Shown: positions 55,701 through 64,000 of the stretch, piece after piece
How positions within the stretch are numbered: position 1 is the first letter of the stretch
Layout: each line of letters begins with the position of its first letter
The notes under the pieces: model-generated
What the model was told of the DNA's origin: nothing
Database searches by the model: none
The model's input: the letters and a program-made list of their open reading frames with translations, nothing else
NCBI RefSeq assembly: GCF_019469265.1
Contig: NZ_CP048268.1
Location: 1,877,001-1,941,000 of the forward strand
Direction: 5' to 3'
DNA: 64,000 nucleotides
From: Lactobacillus panisapium
GTDB taxonomy: Bacteria; Bacillota; Bacilli; Lactobacillales; Lactobacillaceae
Position numbers and translations under genes: made by a program

Positions 55701-56432
55701 GTTAACAGCATCATCTTGTGCCTTTTTAATGTCTTTGACAGCATCATCCTTAGCTGGTTGCAAAGCAGGATCTACTGTTGGAACGCTTGGACTTGTTGAG
55801 CTTGAGCCACCAGTACTAGGTACACTGGTTGAATTAGAATTATTAGTTGAAGCTGTATTATTACCTGAATCAGGTTTATCAGTTGGGGTTGTAGTGTTTT
55901 CGTTTGGCTTTTCGACATCATTATTATCAATTGCCGGCTCCTTCTTAGCCAAAGCACTTGCTTTAATATAACCTAACTTAGTTGAGTAATACTTCTTACC
56001 CTTGATGGTTACTGCTGCACCATAAATTGTTACTTTTTGACCTTTAGCGATTTTACTGCTCTTTATAGCTTTACCTTTACGAGTATATAAAACTGTCTTT
56101 TTAGCGGTGTTACGGCTCTTGCCATCAACATTTACAGCCTTGATATATTGGTTCTTGCCAATTTTATAGTAAACTTTGCCTTTGACAGTCTTCTTGCTTG
56201 AAACACTGACCTTTTTGCCCACTTTAAGAACAGTACCGGTCTTGACCATTTTCTTGCCTTTTAGTCTATAAATAGCAGAATTGGCACCAATTACCTTACT
56301 CTTTTTAGCGGCACTAACCTGAACAGGCGTATTATTTAACACGTTATTAGGCATCTGACTAAGCCCAACCGTTAATAATGCTGCACCCGATAGCGAAACA
56401 ATTACTTTTTTATACGAATTGTTTTTATTCAT
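52761..56432 (-). CDS. large secreted SLAP protein with Cys-bearing modules and DUF1542-like insert (copy 2)
   Basis: A 1223-residue paralogue of the 944-residue protein with the same signal peptide, two SLAP domains and linker. Cysteines are at 302, 458, 815, 977, 1064 and 1220. The gap 458-815 is enlarged by about 270 residues of Cys-free repeats of roughly 84 residues (KNLTDEQQSKAKEDIDKAV, DEKTGAVNAAKT), which look like DUF1542-type stalk repeats. The second B part also has a 6-residue expansion (VAHKDDTNDGDNVSHNIY), making the spacing 162. C-terminal end VCNQI. No LPXTG. The insert would lengthen the stalk away from the wall. Confidence 0.9.
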   Translation of the reverse strand: MNKNNSYKKVIVSLSGAALLTVGLSQMPNNVLNNTPVQVSAAKKSKVIGANSAIYRLKGKKMVKTGTVLKVGKKVSVSSKKTVKGKVYYKIGKNQYIKAVNVDGKSRNTAKKTVLYTRKGKAIKSSKIAKGQKVTIYGAAVTIKGKKYYSTKLGYIKASALAKKEPAIDNNDVEKPNENTTTPTDKPDSGNNTASTNNSNSTSVPSTGGSSSTSPSVPTVDPALQPAKDDAVKDIKKAQDDAVNLVKSSPLTDDEKQTAINQIEDIVKAALGEQKDGKSGSINDAKTVADVKKAKDEATAKCELVGNQIVSNDLAKQEGDFVTKAVAKMDDGDAKTAAPDKIAKAVKDAKDAITSAKSQADLDKAEADFQNALNDAVPFAKQQEYAIDTINNAVKTAKDEINNDDWMSEDEKNATLSEIDTVVKLALGEKKDGTSGDVHDATTTSDIFTAMNTVLATCRAKQISDSLKKKQEAAIESINAKATEAKNKIDDNKNLAKAQQDKAKEDIDKAVKDATDEKTGTVNAAKTADDVTKAENAATNAINDAVNKANDEANKNLLDAKNKAVGKIKDMAKEAQDKIAGNKNLTEEQQKIAIDKITELVDKATDEKTGTVNAAKTTDDVTTAENNATDAINNTVKDTDATADKNLQDAKDKAVGKIKDAAKEAQDKIAGNKNLTDEQQSKAKEDIDKAVKDATDEKTGAVNAAKTIDDVTTAENAATSAINKAVKDAKDESDKSLQDAKDTAVKEIKETQDDVVNSIKSSPLTDDEKQTAVNQIEDIVKAALGEQKDGKSGAINDTKTVADVKKVVDETKAKCELVGNQIVSNDLVKQEGDFVKDAVAKMDDGDAKTVAPDKIAKAVKAANDAIASAKSQADLDKAETDFQNALNDVVPFAKQQEYAKDTINSAVTDAKAAINNDTTLSKDEKDEALSEIDAVSNAALVAHKDDTNDGDNVSHNIYDAKTTSDILSSVNMVLATCKARQTDSSLKEQKDGAIKEINQAADDAIQAVTDTPASTENKRAAVDRINAIVKNALGEQKDGLTGDIHDAMSEDEINTIKEQVTKACKFEGKKLASSELVSQVSDFASKSVAKMDDGDAKTAAPDKIAKAAKTAKDAITSAKSQAELDKAETDFQNALNDAVPFAKQQAYTVDSINNAVKTAKDKINNDGLLTDSDKKEKLAQIDAVVKAALGDQKDGTSGDVHDATTTNDLLLAQNSVITVCNQI

Positions 56433-56858
56433 TTTTTAAACCTTTCACTCATATTTTTATTACACACTTGCTTTTAACTACTGTTACTAAAAGCATTTTC
56501 ATTAATCATAATGCTAAAACTCAATCTTCGGAACACTATATACAAAAAAAAAAAAAAATAATATAGTTTTAAAAAACAGGTAAATAATAATCAAGATATT
56601 GTTCTTAGGTTAAAATTGATTAATCCAGTTGGTATTATTGAACCCAACCCACAATTAATTCATTAATCAAGATTAAAGTAATTTATATAATATATTTAAA
56701 TATTATAATATTACGCGTAAAAAGATGCAGACTTAAAAAGTTTTTAGGAAGTCACTAAAAGGCCAAGAACATAGGTACCGGTAAAACCAATTCAAGCAAA
56801 AAAGCCATTTTAGAATTTCTTCCAAAATGACTTTTTGTTTTAGTTATTAAACTTTAAA
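56433..56858. other. AT-rich intergenic region upstream of SLAP gene copy 2
   Basis: No ORF is seen. It contains the SLAP promoter area similar to copy 1, an A14-type run near 56546-56560, AT-rich palindromic DNA near 56690-56715, and the gpmA terminator at its right end. Confidence 0.5.
56797..56835 (-). terminator. terminator of gpmA
   Basis: Stem AAAAAGCCATTTTAGAA / TTCCAAAATGACTTTTT with two mismatches, 24 bases after the gpmA stop codon; T-run on the minus strand. Confidence 0.75.
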
Positions 56859-57551
56859 TTAATCGTCTAACTTTTCTTTGTTAGTTACGTTTAATTTTTC
56901 ATCGAAGGTGTAAACCACTGGTTCACCAGTCTTCATTTCCAAGTTCATGATGTCAGCATCAGAAATGTTTTCAATGTACTTGGTTAAAGCACGAAGTGAG
57001 TTACCGTGAGCAGCAATAATGACATTCTTTCCAGCTAATAAGTCTGGAGCAATGTGATCTTCCCAGAATGGCATAACTCTTTCAAGACAAACCTTAAGGT
57101 TTTCTGTCCGTGGGATGATGTTCGGGTCAAGATCTGCATAACGACGGTCATGTACTTGACTAAATTCTGAATCATCTTCAATTTTTGGTGGCAAAACATC
57201 GTATGAACGACGCCAAATGTGAACTTGTTCGTCACCATATTTGTCAGCAGTTGCCTTCTTGTTCAAACCTTGCAAACCACCGTAATGACGTTCATTTAAT
57301 CTCCAAGACTTAGTTTCTGGAACCCAGAGTTGGTCGCTTTCTTCCAAAGCGAAGTGCAAAGTCTTAATCGCACGAGTTAAAACTGAGGTATAAGCTTGGT
57401 CAAATTTAAGACCGTGTTCCTTAATTAACTTACCTGCATTCTTTGCTTCTTCAACACCTTTTTCTGACAAGTCAACATCAATCCAACCAGTGAACTTGTT
57501 TTCAAGGTTCCATTCACTTTGTCCGTGACGGATTAAAACTAATTTCGACAT
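56859..57551 (-). CDS. gpmA: 2,3-bisphosphoglycerate-dependent phosphoglycerate mutase
   Basis: The ATG at 57551 follows a strong AAAGGAG site and gives the normal 230-residue enzyme. The longer frame from 57599 adds 16 codons without a ribosome site. The phospho-His is H9 in [12 protein letters not shown], and [15 protein letters not shown] and [10 protein letters not shown] complete the active site. It interconverts 3- and 2-phosphoglycerate in glycolysis. Codon use is that of a highly expressed gene. Single gene. Confidence 0.97.
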   Translation of the reverse strand: MSKLVLIRHGQSEWNLENKFTGWIDVDLSEKGVEEAKNAGKLIKEHGLKFDQAYTSVLTRAIKTLHFALEESDQLWVPETKSWRLNERHYGGLQGLNKKATADKYGDEQVHIWRRSYDVLPPKIEDDSEFSQVHDRRYADLDPNIIPRTENLKVCLERVMPFWEDHIAPDLLAGKNVIIAAHGNSLRALTKYIENISDADIMNLEMKTGEPVVYTFDEKLNVTNKEKLDD

Positions 57552-57708
57552 GAAATATCTCCTTTGCAAATTAAAAGCTTCACTTACTATTTTACACATT
57601 TAGATTTTGTTTTCATAGGGTTTAAGATTAAAAATCATTTTTTTAATCTTTATTTTACGATACAATAGATAATATTATGACTATAAGGAAAGTGAATATC
57701 TAACCAAA

Positions 57709-58512
57709 ATGAAATTTAAAAAATTATTGCTAAGTATGGGCGTTGTAGCGGCACTAATTTCCGGTGGTTGCTCTAAACAAAAAAAGCAAGCTGAACCTAT
57801 TTTAACCAAAACCCAGGTGATTAAAAAAGCTCAGAAAACTTTTAAAAGTGGTCAAGCTAAGCAAGTTGTTAACCTTAGAACTGACACTTCCAGTCAAGTT
57901 GTAGCTTCAAACTTTACTTTCGGTGGCGACCCAACAGTTTTTCATTTAAATTATCAGACTGAAAATAATCAAAGCAAAAAGAATTCCCACAGCATGGATG
58001 AGTGGATCAGCAATACGGGAAATCTATATATCAACGGTCAAAGTACTTGGTATAAAGCAGAAGTTGCGAAAACAACTGGTCACACGTATGCCGACTTGCT
58101 TGATGCCATTCTTAATAACGAAATGTTAATGGATCCACCTTCTAAGCTCATTAACGCATATCAAATGAAGCGAAGCGGCAGAACCTACACGTTAACAGCT
58201 AAGATTACTGATAAAGAAGTAATGAAAGCAGCCGTTGCTCCTATTTTTCAAACCAATACCCAGAGCCAGCAACAACAGAAAATTTACAATAAATTGGCTA
58301 AGGCAGGTAAATTCCAAGACATGACCGTTAAGCTTGTAGTTAAAGGTAATAAACTTGCTACCTTCAAGTACAATGTCAACTTAAAGATTGGTAAGCTGAT
58401 GAGATTAAGTGCCGGTCAAAGCTATGCTAATATTGGCAGCCGTGATTTTCTCAAGTTGCCATCAAACGCTCTAGATGCTAAGCCTTTACCCAAAGCAAAT
58501 AAGAAAAAATAA
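57709..58512 (+). CDS. lipoprotein, first of three paralogues (LppX/DUF6612-like)
   Basis: A 267-residue lipoprotein with lipobox ISGGC at Cys21. The mature part has repeated beta-rich stretches and the pattern GNLYINGQSTWYKAE, followed by an elongated C-terminal half ending DALPKANKKK-like basic residues. This layout recalls LppX/LolA-fold lipoproteins (DUF6612 type), which bind lipids; I cannot prove the fold by eye. The next two genes encode relatives with cleavable signal peptides. Followed by a perfect terminator, so it is a separate unit. Confidence 0.8.
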   Translation: MKFKKLLLSMGVVAALISGGCSKQKKQAEPILTKTQVIKKAQKTFKSGQAKQVVNLRTDTSSQVVASNFTFGGDPTVFHLNYQTENNQSKKNSHSMDEWISNTGNLYINGQSTWYKAEVAKTTGHTYADLLDAILNNEMLMDPPSKLINAYQMKRSGRTYTLTAKITDKEVMKAAVAPIFQTNTQSQQQQKIYNKLAKAGKFQDMTVKLVVKGNKLATFKYNVNLKIGKLMRLSAGQSYANIGSRDFLKLPSNALDAKPLPKANKKK

Positions 58513-58521
58513 TTAAGTACC

Positions 58522-58550
58522 AAGCATTATTTCACTATGAAATAATGCTT
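58522..58550 (+). terminator. terminator of the lipoprotein gene
   Basis: Perfect 12-bp stem AAGCATTATTTC / GAAATAATGCTT with loop ACTAT and a T-run. Confidence 0.9.
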
Positions 58551-58639
58551 TTTTAGTAAAACTTAAAACAATAAAATTAAATATAGAGTAAAATAGTCCT
58601 TAAAATAAAATTAAGTAAGATTAAAAAAGGAGTACTCCG

Positions 58640-59422
58640 ATGAAAACCAAAAAGATGATCTCTTCGATATTACTGACTTTTACACTATTTGCCGGTGGTC
58701 TAAGTCAAGCTCAACCGGTCGCCGCCGCTATGACCAAAAAGCAGGCAGTCGCAATCATAAAAGACAATAATAATAAGCAAGACAGCGGTAAATTGCATTC
58801 AACCACGACCACTTTACTTAAAAAGGACAAAGCAACAGTAACAATTGACGCCTATTTTAACAATACCAGCCAGTTAGTAAACGAAACTGGAACGATTAAA
58901 GATGGTAGGCATAAAGACAAGGTAAGTATCTGGGTCGACGGTAAGAATAACCGCCTTTACAACTTTAATAAGAATAAATGGGAATATGAAACAGTGCCAG
59001 ATGATTATCAAACGCTGCTTAATGACCTTACGGGGCAAAAGCCACTTGTCAAACTAACAAAGTCAATTTTTAAAAATTTAGAGAAGAACGGTAAATTAAC
59101 ACATAAAAAGGGCGTCTACCAATTAACCGGCTCGATTAATGGCCAAAAATATGTCAAGCCAGTTATGCAAGTCATCTTGAAAAACGAAATTAAAAACACA
59201 GATATCAAATCTTTCGCTAAGAACGTGAAGATTGGCAAGATCAAGCTAAACTTTACTTTAACCGATCAAAAAGTAGTAAGTGCACAAAGCAAGACCACCG
59301 CTAAGCTTAAGAAAGGCCCGACAATCAAGATCAGCGAAACTTTTAGTCACTTTAACGAATACGGTAATTTAGCTTTGCCAGATGATGTTAAAAATGCTGT
59401 CCCGGTTAAAACTGACAAGTAG
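58640..59422 (+). CDS. secreted paralogue 2 of the LppX/DUF6612-like family
   Basis: A 260-residue protein with a signal peptide ending PVAAA at about residue 30 and no lipobox. It shares with its neighbours the motif VWVDGKNNRLYNFNKNKWEYE and the C-terminal FSHFNEYGNLALPDDVKNA. The mature protein is very basic. Without a lipid or wall anchor it should be released or held by charge. Ribosome site AAAGGAG. 71 bases upstream of the third paralogue. Function unknown. Confidence 0.8.
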   Translation: MKTKKMISSILLTFTLFAGGLSQAQPVAAAMTKKQAVAIIKDNNNKQDSGKLHSTTTTLLKKDKATVTIDAYFNNTSQLVNETGTIKDGRHKDKVSIWVDGKNNRLYNFNKNKWEYETVPDDYQTLLNDLTGQKPLVKLTKSIFKNLEKNGKLTHKKGVYQLTGSINGQKYVKPVMQVILKNEIKNTDIKSFAKNVKIGKIKLNFTLTDQKVVSAQSKTTAKLKKGPTIKISETFSHFNEYGNLALPDDVKNAVPVKTDK

Positions 59423-59493
59423 CTTATTAGCATATGCCACTAAGTTTTGACCTTAAAAGCAATCTTTAGCAGTTTTTTATAAGGAGAAATAAA

Positions 59494-60285
59494 ATGAAAG
59501 TTAAAAAAATTATTACCAGTATTTTACTAAGCTTTAGTTTATTGGCCGGTGGCATTACCCAAGCCAAACCTGTTGCGGCAGCTTTAGATAAACAACAGGC
59601 CATCGACATCATTAAGCAAAATAACCAGACCAACGGTCAGCTTGATTTTACGGTATCTATCAAGCCCCACCTAAAAAAAGGTAAAAAGATTAACGTTACA
59701 GCATTTAGCCTTACAGGTGGCTTCAACCAAAATGTAGCCCACATGAGTGGTTATGCTCCGACTGCTAAAGCTGGCAAGTCGAAAAAGATTGAAGTTTGGG
59801 CAGATGGAAAAGAAAATCGCCTCTATACATATCTTGGCGATCAATGGGAATACCAGCCTCTCAATAGCAGTCAAAATGACCAATTGACAAGTAGCATTGC
59901 TAAGACCATCAACGTTGACCAATTACTCCAAAAAGGTAAATTCAGTCAGAAAAATGGTACTTATACTTTAAAAACGGCGCTTAACGGCAAGCAAGCTTAC
60001 AAAACTGGACTTAAAATAGCTCGCACAGCTAGCGGCGTGAAGTTTAGCAAAAAAGAACTAAGATACTTGAACAAGCATACTAAGTTAGGCACAATTTACG
60101 CTACCTATCGCCTGCAAGATGATCATCTGATCGACTCGAAGTCAAGCGCCAAATATGTCATAATTAAAGTGGCAACAGTCAAAATAACGTTTAAGGTTAG
60201 CCATTTGGGTGAATACGCTAATTTGGCCGTACCAGATGACGTTAAGAAAGCAGCTAAACCTGCTGACGTTGACGCAAATAAGTAA
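59494..60285 (+). CDS. secreted paralogue 3 of the LppX/DUF6612-like family
   Basis: A 263-residue protein with a signal peptide ending PVAAA, similar in sequence to the preceding gene (EVWADGKENRLYTYLGDQWEYQ; FKVSHLGEYANLAVPDDVKKA). It ends 28 bases before the Gfo/Idh gene. The pair probably arose by tandem duplication; identity looks moderate, so it is not recent. Function unknown. Confidence 0.8.
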   Translation: MKVKKIITSILLSFSLLAGGITQAKPVAAALDKQQAIDIIKQNNQTNGQLDFTVSIKPHLKKGKKINVTAFSLTGGFNQNVAHMSGYAPTAKAGKSKKIEVWADGKENRLYTYLGDQWEYQPLNSSQNDQLTSSIAKTINVDQLLQKGKFSQKNGTYTLKTALNGKQAYKTGLKIARTASGVKFSKKELRYLNKHTKLGTIYATYRLQDDHLIDSKSSAKYVIIKVATVKITFKVSHLGEYANLAVPDDVKKAAKPADVDANK

Positions 60286-60313
60286 TTATTTTTATCATGT
60301 GGGAGCTAATATT

Positions 60314-61282
60314 ATGAAACTTGGGATTATCGGCAGTGGCAATATTGTTCATGACTTTTTAACGACAGCGGATAAGATTGAGAACCTAGAATTAGCAGCA
60401 ATTTCAACTACTAAACGAAGTCAGGCAATCGCACGCGATCTAGCTAAACAATACGGCATCAAGGAAGTTTTTGCGGATAATAATCTTTTATTCCGCGACC
60501 CCAACGTCGATACCGTGTATGTAGCTGTGCCTAACTCGCTTCACTACGAAGTGGTTAAGCAAGCAATTGAGAATGGCAAAAATGTCATTTGTGAGAAGCC
60601 TTACGTGTCAACAGTGGCTGAGGCTAAGGAACTCAAAAAGATTGCTGATGAACACAACGTAATCATTGTCGAGGCAATCACCAATATTCATTTAGGCAAC
60701 TTCCAGGCGATCAAAAAGGCACTTAAAAAAATTGCCCCAATTCATATTATTGCGTTAAATTATACCCAATATTCCAGCCGCTATGATGACTTCTTAAAAG
60801 GCAAAATCGCTCCTGTCTTTGATCCTGCTAAGGATGGCGGGACGTTAATGGATCTGAATATCTACAACATTCATTTAGCCGTTGGCCTTTTTGGCAAACC
60901 CCAAGCGGTTCAATATTACCCGGTAATGCAAAAAGGGATTGATACATCCGGTATTCTCGTGATGACGTACAGCGACAAGCAGGCTACCCTAATTGCCTCT
61001 AAGGATTGCTACACTAACCCGCGGTCTTTTATTGAAGGTGAAAACGGAACGATCTATTTTGATGGTTCAACTGGTGTACTCGCTAACTTCACCGTTGACA
61101 ATCGGGGTGGCGATACCGATAAGTTTAACTTTAATCAATACGAGCACCGGATGGCCAGCGAATTTGCGGCTTTCGTAGATATTATTGACCATCGTGATGT
61201 GGCAGAAGCTAATAAGCTGTATGACCACAGCATGGCAGTAATGGATGTTTTAGCCCAAGCTAAAGCATCAGTTAAAAACTAA
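60314..61282 (+). CDS. Gfo/Idh/MocA-family NAD(P)-dependent oxidoreductase
   Basis: The ATG at 60314 starts directly at the Rossmann fold (MKLGIIGSGNIVHDF), so the 322-residue form is preferred over a frame starting at 60209 inside the previous gene. The EKPYVSTVAEA motif has the family Lys that helps catalysis, and the C-terminal domain ends with KLYDHSMAVMDVLAQA. It likely oxidises or reduces a sugar, inositol or similar polyol; the substrate is not shown by context, since it follows the secreted paralogues. Confidence 0.9.
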   Translation: MKLGIIGSGNIVHDFLTTADKIENLELAAISTTKRSQAIARDLAKQYGIKEVFADNNLLFRDPNVDTVYVAVPNSLHYEVVKQAIENGKNVICEKPYVSTVAEAKELKKIADEHNVIIVEAITNIHLGNFQAIKKALKKIAPIHIIALNYTQYSSRYDDFLKGKIAPVFDPAKDGGTLMDLNIYNIHLAVGLFGKPQAVQYYPVMQKGIDTSGILVMTYSDKQATLIASKDCYTNPRSFIEGENGTIYFDGSTGVLANFTVDNRGGDTDKFNFNQYEHRMASEFAAFVDIIDHRDVAEANKLYDHSMAVMDVLAQAKASVKN

Positions 61283-61307
61283 ACACTGACACTAACATGT
61301 CCAAGTA

Positions 61308-61352
61308 AAATAACCACCTTGAAGCGTGCAAGCTTTCAAGATGGTTATTTTT
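61308..61352. terminator. bidirectional terminator between the oxidoreductase and antiporter genes
   Basis: Stem AAAATAACCACCTTGAA / TTCAAGATGGTTATTTT with one mismatch between convergent genes. Confidence 0.85.
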
Positions 61353-61362
61353 GCTTTTTAAT

Positions 61363-63192
61363 TTATTTGCGACCGATTACCTTGCGCACCCGGTCAGCTG
61401 CCTGTGATTTGGCCGAAAAAATCAGTTCATCGCCTTCTTCAATAACTGAATAACCATGCGGAACAAGCCATTCTTGCCCGCGGTGAATGCGATCGACCGT
61501 GATATCATGTGCCACATCCCAGTCAGCTAATTGCCGTCCCGTATAATGAGTGTTGCGCACTACTACTGAATATAGTGCATTCTTGGTATCAGTTAAAACC
61601 CGGTAAACAGCAGGTGACTCAATTAATGCACGTAATAAAGCTGCACTGACGTTGCCGAGATTAAAAATTTCGATTCCTTTTTCCGCCAATTGCGCCGCTT
61701 CCTCATTTGCCATTCGCTTCTGACAAACAATGATTCGCTTAAAGTCGCCTTTTTGCCGTGCTAATTTAGCTAAGCGCAAGTTTTCCTTATCTGACATTAA
61801 TGCTGCAACAAAAATATTGCCGTTAAATGCACCATTTTGTTCTAGTTCAGCTTCAGTTAGTTCGGGTAATAAATCCAAACTGGGAACACGACTTTTATAC
61901 AGATTATAGTCTTCCTCATCACTAGTCATCATCTTGACCGAGTACCATTTATCATGTAAATCAAGTAAAACTGGTACGGTCAGAGCGGTTGCCCCGACAA
62001 GCACCACTTTTTCTTTAATCCGGTCTTCAGGCTGCAATTTAAAAATCGCATTGAAGATCACGGGGCAAAAGATGCAGACAATAACCGCTGCCAGAATAAA
62101 GACATCAGATTGCAGCGAGGTAATGACCCGCAACTTACGTGCTACTGCCAAGGTAGGCAAAACAATCGTAATTGTCGTTGCACTAAGGACACCGCCAGCT
62201 AACCCATTACGATAGCCAAACTTTTTAGCATAAATTAAAACGACCGGTAACTTGGCAATCAACAAGAAGACGACTAAGACGGGCAGTAATGTTAATGACC
62301 GGGGATGCGCCAGAAGAGACCGTAAATTGAGCTTAACCCCCGTCATAATAAAGAAAATGGGAATAAAGAAACCATAGCCGATTGATGTTAGCTTATCTTT
62401 AGTCTCATGACTTGGCTCTAACAATTTCATCACTATCCCCGCCAAGAAGGCACCCAAAATATTTTCCACGCCCACTTTTTCAGCCACCGTCACAAGCGCA
62501 AAAATCAGAAAGAATGCCAGTCGAATATCTAGCTGCGTCGTATTTTTAGTAACGTCATTGAACCAAAGGTATAGCCGTTTCGAACGCCAGAGTAAAACAA
62601 TCGCAGCCATGAACAGTAGAATGATCAGCCACAGCTGCTTGGTGTTGCCGCCGTTGACAGCGGCATAAATGGTTAAGAGCATCAAAGGAATTACTTCGCC
62701 TAAAACTGCTGTTAGTAAAATTGTCTGCCCGATTGGTCGGCGCAAAATATCTTTTTCCTTTAGTGTAGCAATCACCACGCCTAAAGCAATGGTCATAAAA
62801 ATAATTGCCGCCAGTGCAACATCATTAAATAAACCAAACCACTTTAATAACCAACCTAAGAAGACGGCCACCACGCTAATACTTAAAAATGAGCCAACCG
62901 CAATCCGCATTGGATTAACTGCTTGCTTATTTTTCTTTTTGCCCTGATGTGGTTTTAATAAGTTAAAATCGATTTCCATGCCGGACAAAAAGATTAACAG
63001 AATCACGCCTAGGTTCGATAAAAAGGATAAATCATGTGTCACTCCGACCACATTGAAGCCACTAGCTCCTAAAAGGATCCCCACGATAATTTCCGCAATT
63101 GCAGTCGGCACCGCGTTAACCCTTAATTTAGCCATTAACAGCGGCACAATTAACGCAAATAAGATAACGAGAAATAAAGATAACTGAGCCAT
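61363..63192 (-). CDS. CPA2-family cation:proton antiporter with C-terminal regulatory domain
   Basis: A 609-residue protein: about 12 membrane segments (1-390) of the Na_H_Exchanger/KefB type (NLGVILLIFLSGMEIDF with the family Asp region), then a TrkA_N-like nucleotide-binding domain (about 395-510, KVVLVGATALTVPVL) and a TrkA_C-like domain to the end (GDELIFSAKSQAADRV). It exchanges K+ or Na+ for protons, helping pH or ion balance, and the C-terminal domains gate it by ligand. Ribosome site AAGGAGGG before ATG. Single gene. Confidence 0.9.
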   Translation of the reverse strand: MAQLSLFLVILFALIVPLLMAKLRVNAVPTAIAEIIVGILLGASGFNVVGVTHDLSFLSNLGVILLIFLSGMEIDFNLLKPHQGKKKNKQAVNPMRIAVGSFLSISVVAVFLGWLLKWFGLFNDVALAAIIFMTIALGVVIATLKEKDILRRPIGQTILLTAVLGEVIPLMLLTIYAAVNGGNTKQLWLIILLFMAAIVLLWRSKRLYLWFNDVTKNTTQLDIRLAFFLIFALVTVAEKVGVENILGAFLAGIVMKLLEPSHETKDKLTSIGYGFFIPIFFIMTGVKLNLRSLLAHPRSLTLLPVLVVFLLIAKLPVVLIYAKKFGYRNGLAGGVLSATTITIVLPTLAVARKLRVITSLQSDVFILAAVIVCIFCPVIFNAIFKLQPEDRIKEKVVLVGATALTVPVLLDLHDKWYSVKMMTSDEEDYNLYKSRVPSLDLLPELTEAELEQNGAFNGNIFVAALMSDKENLRLAKLARQKGDFKRIIVCQKRMANEEAAQLAEKGIEIFNLGNVSAALLRALIESPAVYRVLTDTKNALYSVVVRNTHYTGRQLADWDVAHDITVDRIHRGQEWLVPHGYSVIEEGDELIFSAKSQAADRVRKVIGRK

Positions 63193-63302
63193 GCAAAGTT
63201 GCCCTCCTTAAACACTGTGAAGATTATACTCGATAACACCTGTAATTAAAAGCACTGCTTCTACCATTATCTTAGACTGATCATTATTTTTTTGCATAAA
63301 AA

Positions 63303-63329
63303 AAGTTCATGATCCAAGATCATGAACTT
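63303..63329 (-). terminator. terminator of the right-edge amidase gene
   Basis: Perfect 12-bp stem AAGTTCATGATC / GATCATGAACTT with a CAA loop and a T-run on the minus strand. Confidence 0.9.
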
Positions 63330-63341
63330 AATCTATTTTAA

Positions 63342-64000
63342 TTAGAAATTGGCTACTTTAACAAAGCGGGTAGCACTAATTGGGTAATACATGGAGCCGT
63401 TGATGTTAACCCGGCCACCATAAGTCCGCACTTTTGCACCGCGCAGCAGCTTGGAATTATCCGCCCGAAGACCGGTAGTGTCATAAATATAAGCATTATG
63501 TGACAATACCCGTTCAGTACCCAGAATGTTACTTGCAACGACATATTGATTTTCACCAATCTGCAAGTACTTTCTGCCGTTAATTACCTTTTCTTGCGCA
63601 ACGGTCACGTCCGTTCCAGCAGTCTTTAATTCCGCATTAGTACGATTGCCTTGTTCATCGTAAACATAAGCATCGTGCATCAAAGTCTTCTTCCCTGTTG
63701 GTGCTTGCGAAACATTGTCACCAGCGGTTGAATCGCTAGCTGAAGTATCAGTTGGGGCCTCTGCTGCAGTATCTCCTGCTTGCAAATTATAGTAATACTT
63801 GAGCAAAGCAAAGAAGTCATTCATGGAATAGCCCCACTTAGCGAAGTAACCATCAGGGTCAGTGTGATTGGTTCCGCCTAAAAAGCGTGAAACGGCGTGG
63901 TGTGACCAGATCGTTCCCTGGCCAGTATTGGAGGCATTAACCGGCGTAATGCCATAACGATGAAGCAACTTAGCAGCATAAATAGCATCATTGCTGACAC
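63342..64000 (-). CDS. N-acetylmuramoyl-L-alanine amidase with SLAP domains (partial, 5' end beyond the window)
   Basis: The frame stays open to the last base of the window (VSNDAIYAAKLLHRYG ...). About 219 residues are visible: the end of an Amidase_2 domain (TIWSHHAVSRFLGGTNHTDPDGYFAKWGYSMNDFF), an Ala/Thr/Ser/Asp linker, and two SLAP repeats. It is closely similar to the amidase inside the metal transporter operon (17862-19004). Secreted wall hydrolase involved in turnover or separation; its own signal peptide is not in view. Confidence 0.9.
   Translation of the reverse strand, partial: VSNDAIYAAKLLHRYGITPVNASNTGQGTIWSHHAVSRFLGGTNHTDPDGYFAKWGYSMNDFFALLKYYYNLQAGDTAAEAPTDTSASDSTAGDNVSQAPTGKKTLMHDAYVYDEQGNRTNAELKTAGTDVTVAQEKVINGRKYLQIGENQYVVASNILGTERVLSHNAYIYDTTGLRADNSKLLRGAKVRTYGGRVNINGSMYYPISATRFVKVANF

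Larger units (their letters stand above)
52649..56840. repeat. segmental duplication, copy 2
   Basis: Homologous along its length to 48553-51870, except for an insertion of about 270 codons in the coding region. The right end reaches the gpmA terminator, which resembles the hairpin at 51830-51869. Confidence 0.8.

Noticed and set aside
53677..55971. Several plus-strand ORFs inside the 1223-residue SLAP gene
   Set aside because: Same reason: antisense frames opened by codon bias of Ala/Lys/Asp-rich repeats.
48671..56432. Regular DNA repeats that might be a CRISPR array
   Set aside because: The repeats are coding, hundreds of bases long and lack unique short spacers.

Overview
The window looks like about 64 kb of chromosome from a host- or food-associated Lactobacillus of the delbrueckii/acidophilus group. 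The reasons are the low-GC base composition, five proteins carrying C-terminal or N-terminal SLAP (S-layer type) wall-binding domains, MucBP repeats, an LCP wall-teichoic ligase, PepF, and the many lactobacillus-type transporters and regulators. The species cannot be fixed from sequence reading alone. No rRNA, tRNA, CRISPR array or prophage was seen.

Layout. 1-4.7 kb: the end of an unidentified gene, a candidate small RNA, two small lactobacillar proteins, a multicopper oxidase and a C39-type secreted protein. 4.7-9.4 kb (minus strand): an ABC-F / split ThrE exporter operon that ends in a second candidate small RNA, then an LCP protein. 9.5-16.2 kb: PepF, an M20 deacylase, a glutamine-type ABC transporter and an L-lactate oxidase. 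16.4-19.9 kb: a metal ABC transporter operon with a wall amidase gene inside it. 20.2-24 kb: lytS-lytR-lrgA-lrgB. 24.3-27.9 kb: the fructose operon fruR-fruK-fruA. 28.1-30 kb: a MarR-controlled drug exporter with clear operators. 30.2-31.8 kb: a fused ThrE exporter, a third candidate small RNA and a solo insertion-sequence end. 31.8-41 kb: a redox island of four FAD flavoproteins (two with FMN_bind domains), an MFS transporter and a LysR regulator. 41.2-43.7 kb: a BspA/MucBP/SLAP adhesin. 44-48 kb: MerR-cupin-carboxymuconolactone decarboxylase operon, and a TetR regulator with a divergent LepA paralogue. 48-56.4 kb: an IS fragment and two tandemly duplicated large SLAP proteins, separated by the wreck of an AraC/glycosidase pair. 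56.9-64 kb: gpmA, three paralogous secreted proteins, a Gfo/Idh oxidoreductase, a CPA2 antiporter and a second SLAP amidase, cut by the window end.

The most unusual theme is covalent flavin. The motif D-x-x-S-G-A-S, which matches the ApbE flavinylation site, occurs five times. Two copies are in normal FMN_bind domains and one is in an inter-domain linker of a flavoprotein. Two are at the extreme C-termini of unrelated oxidases, the multicopper oxidase and the L-lactate oxidase, where no FMN_bind domain exists. This suggests that the cell attaches FMN to soluble oxidases by short tags, wiring lactate oxidation, oxygen reduction and alkene-type reductases into one covalent-flavin network. No ApbE gene lies in the window. 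Other points of interest are three promoter-terminator small RNA candidates, a TetR-controlled LepA paralogue missing its canonical C-terminal motif, and surface proteins with strictly spaced cysteines.
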